Assembly (NCBI GenBank): GCA_008501835.1
Contig: QQUB01000171.1
Span: 1 to 6,406, forward strand
From: Bacteroidota bacterium
GTDB lineage: Bacteria > Bacteroidota > Bacteroidia > Chitinophagales > Saprospiraceae
Direction of reading: 5' to 3'
Length of the DNA: 6,406 nt
Made by a program: the position numbers and the translations under genes. Below the pieces are notes generated by a model. The model was not told the origin of the DNA. It searched no databases and was given only the letters and a program-made list of their open reading frames with translations. Shown here piece after piece: positions 6,377 to 6,406 of this stretch (position 1 is its first letter; each line of letters begins with the position of its first letter).

Positions 6377-6406
6377 TATGAAACAACATCAAACCACATG
6401 AAACAA
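6377..6406. repeat. CATGAAACAA decamer tandem repeat, cut by window edge
   Basis: Three consecutive 10-bp units are seen: TATGAAACAA (6377-6386), CATCAAACCA (6387-6396) and CATGAAACAA (6397-6406). The array reaches the last base of the window, so its full length is unknown. It follows the CGCAAGG array after a 16-bp AT-rich spacer. Confidence 0.75.

Noticed and set aside
6192..6392. A 66-codon minus-strand open frame across the repeats
   Set aside because: Its translation is largely the reverse-strand reading of the tandem repeats, so a real gene is unlikely.

Overview
The window is a chromosomal segment of a Bacteroidota bacterium. The evidence is an adjacent SusC/SusD-type outer-membrane uptake pair, a promoter matching the Bacteroidota pattern (TTTG, 19 bp, TAnnTTTG), start codons without Shine-Dalgarno sequences, and signal peptides that end in the xAQ style common in this phylum. 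I cannot place it to genus from the sequence.

Layout. On the minus strand, reading right to left, a complete SusC-like TonB-dependent receptor (4102 to 1124) is followed after 10 bp by a SusD-like surface lipoprotein (1113 to 1). The lipoprotein gene runs off the left edge, so its C-terminus and anything downstream are not visible. On the plus strand, a TetR-family regulator (4362 to 4961, TTG start) overlaps by 8 bp a predicted outer-membrane beta-barrel protein (4954 to 6114). The two pairs are divergent around a 259-bp intergenic region (4103 to 4361). It holds a good promoter for the regulator, a cluster of short repeats that could be operators, and A-tracts. The right end (6115 to 6406) has no convincing gene and contains three different short tandem-repeat families.

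How the genes may work together. The SusC/SusD pair should capture and import a ligand across the outer membrane using TonB energy. No glycan hydrolase, peptidase or sensor is present to indicate the ligand. The regulator and barrel look like one transcription unit in which the regulator probably controls itself and the barrel. Whether it also controls the divergent SusCD pair is speculation based only on position.

Overall this is a fairly ordinary accessory-transport locus. The points most worth a second look are the SusC protein without the usual N-terminal extension and with an unusual CxxC motif, the unassigned barrel coupled to a TetR regulator, the repeat cluster around the regulator's promoter, and the adjoining tandem-repeat families at the right end. 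I found no clear evidence of an undescribed defence, mobile or RNA system.
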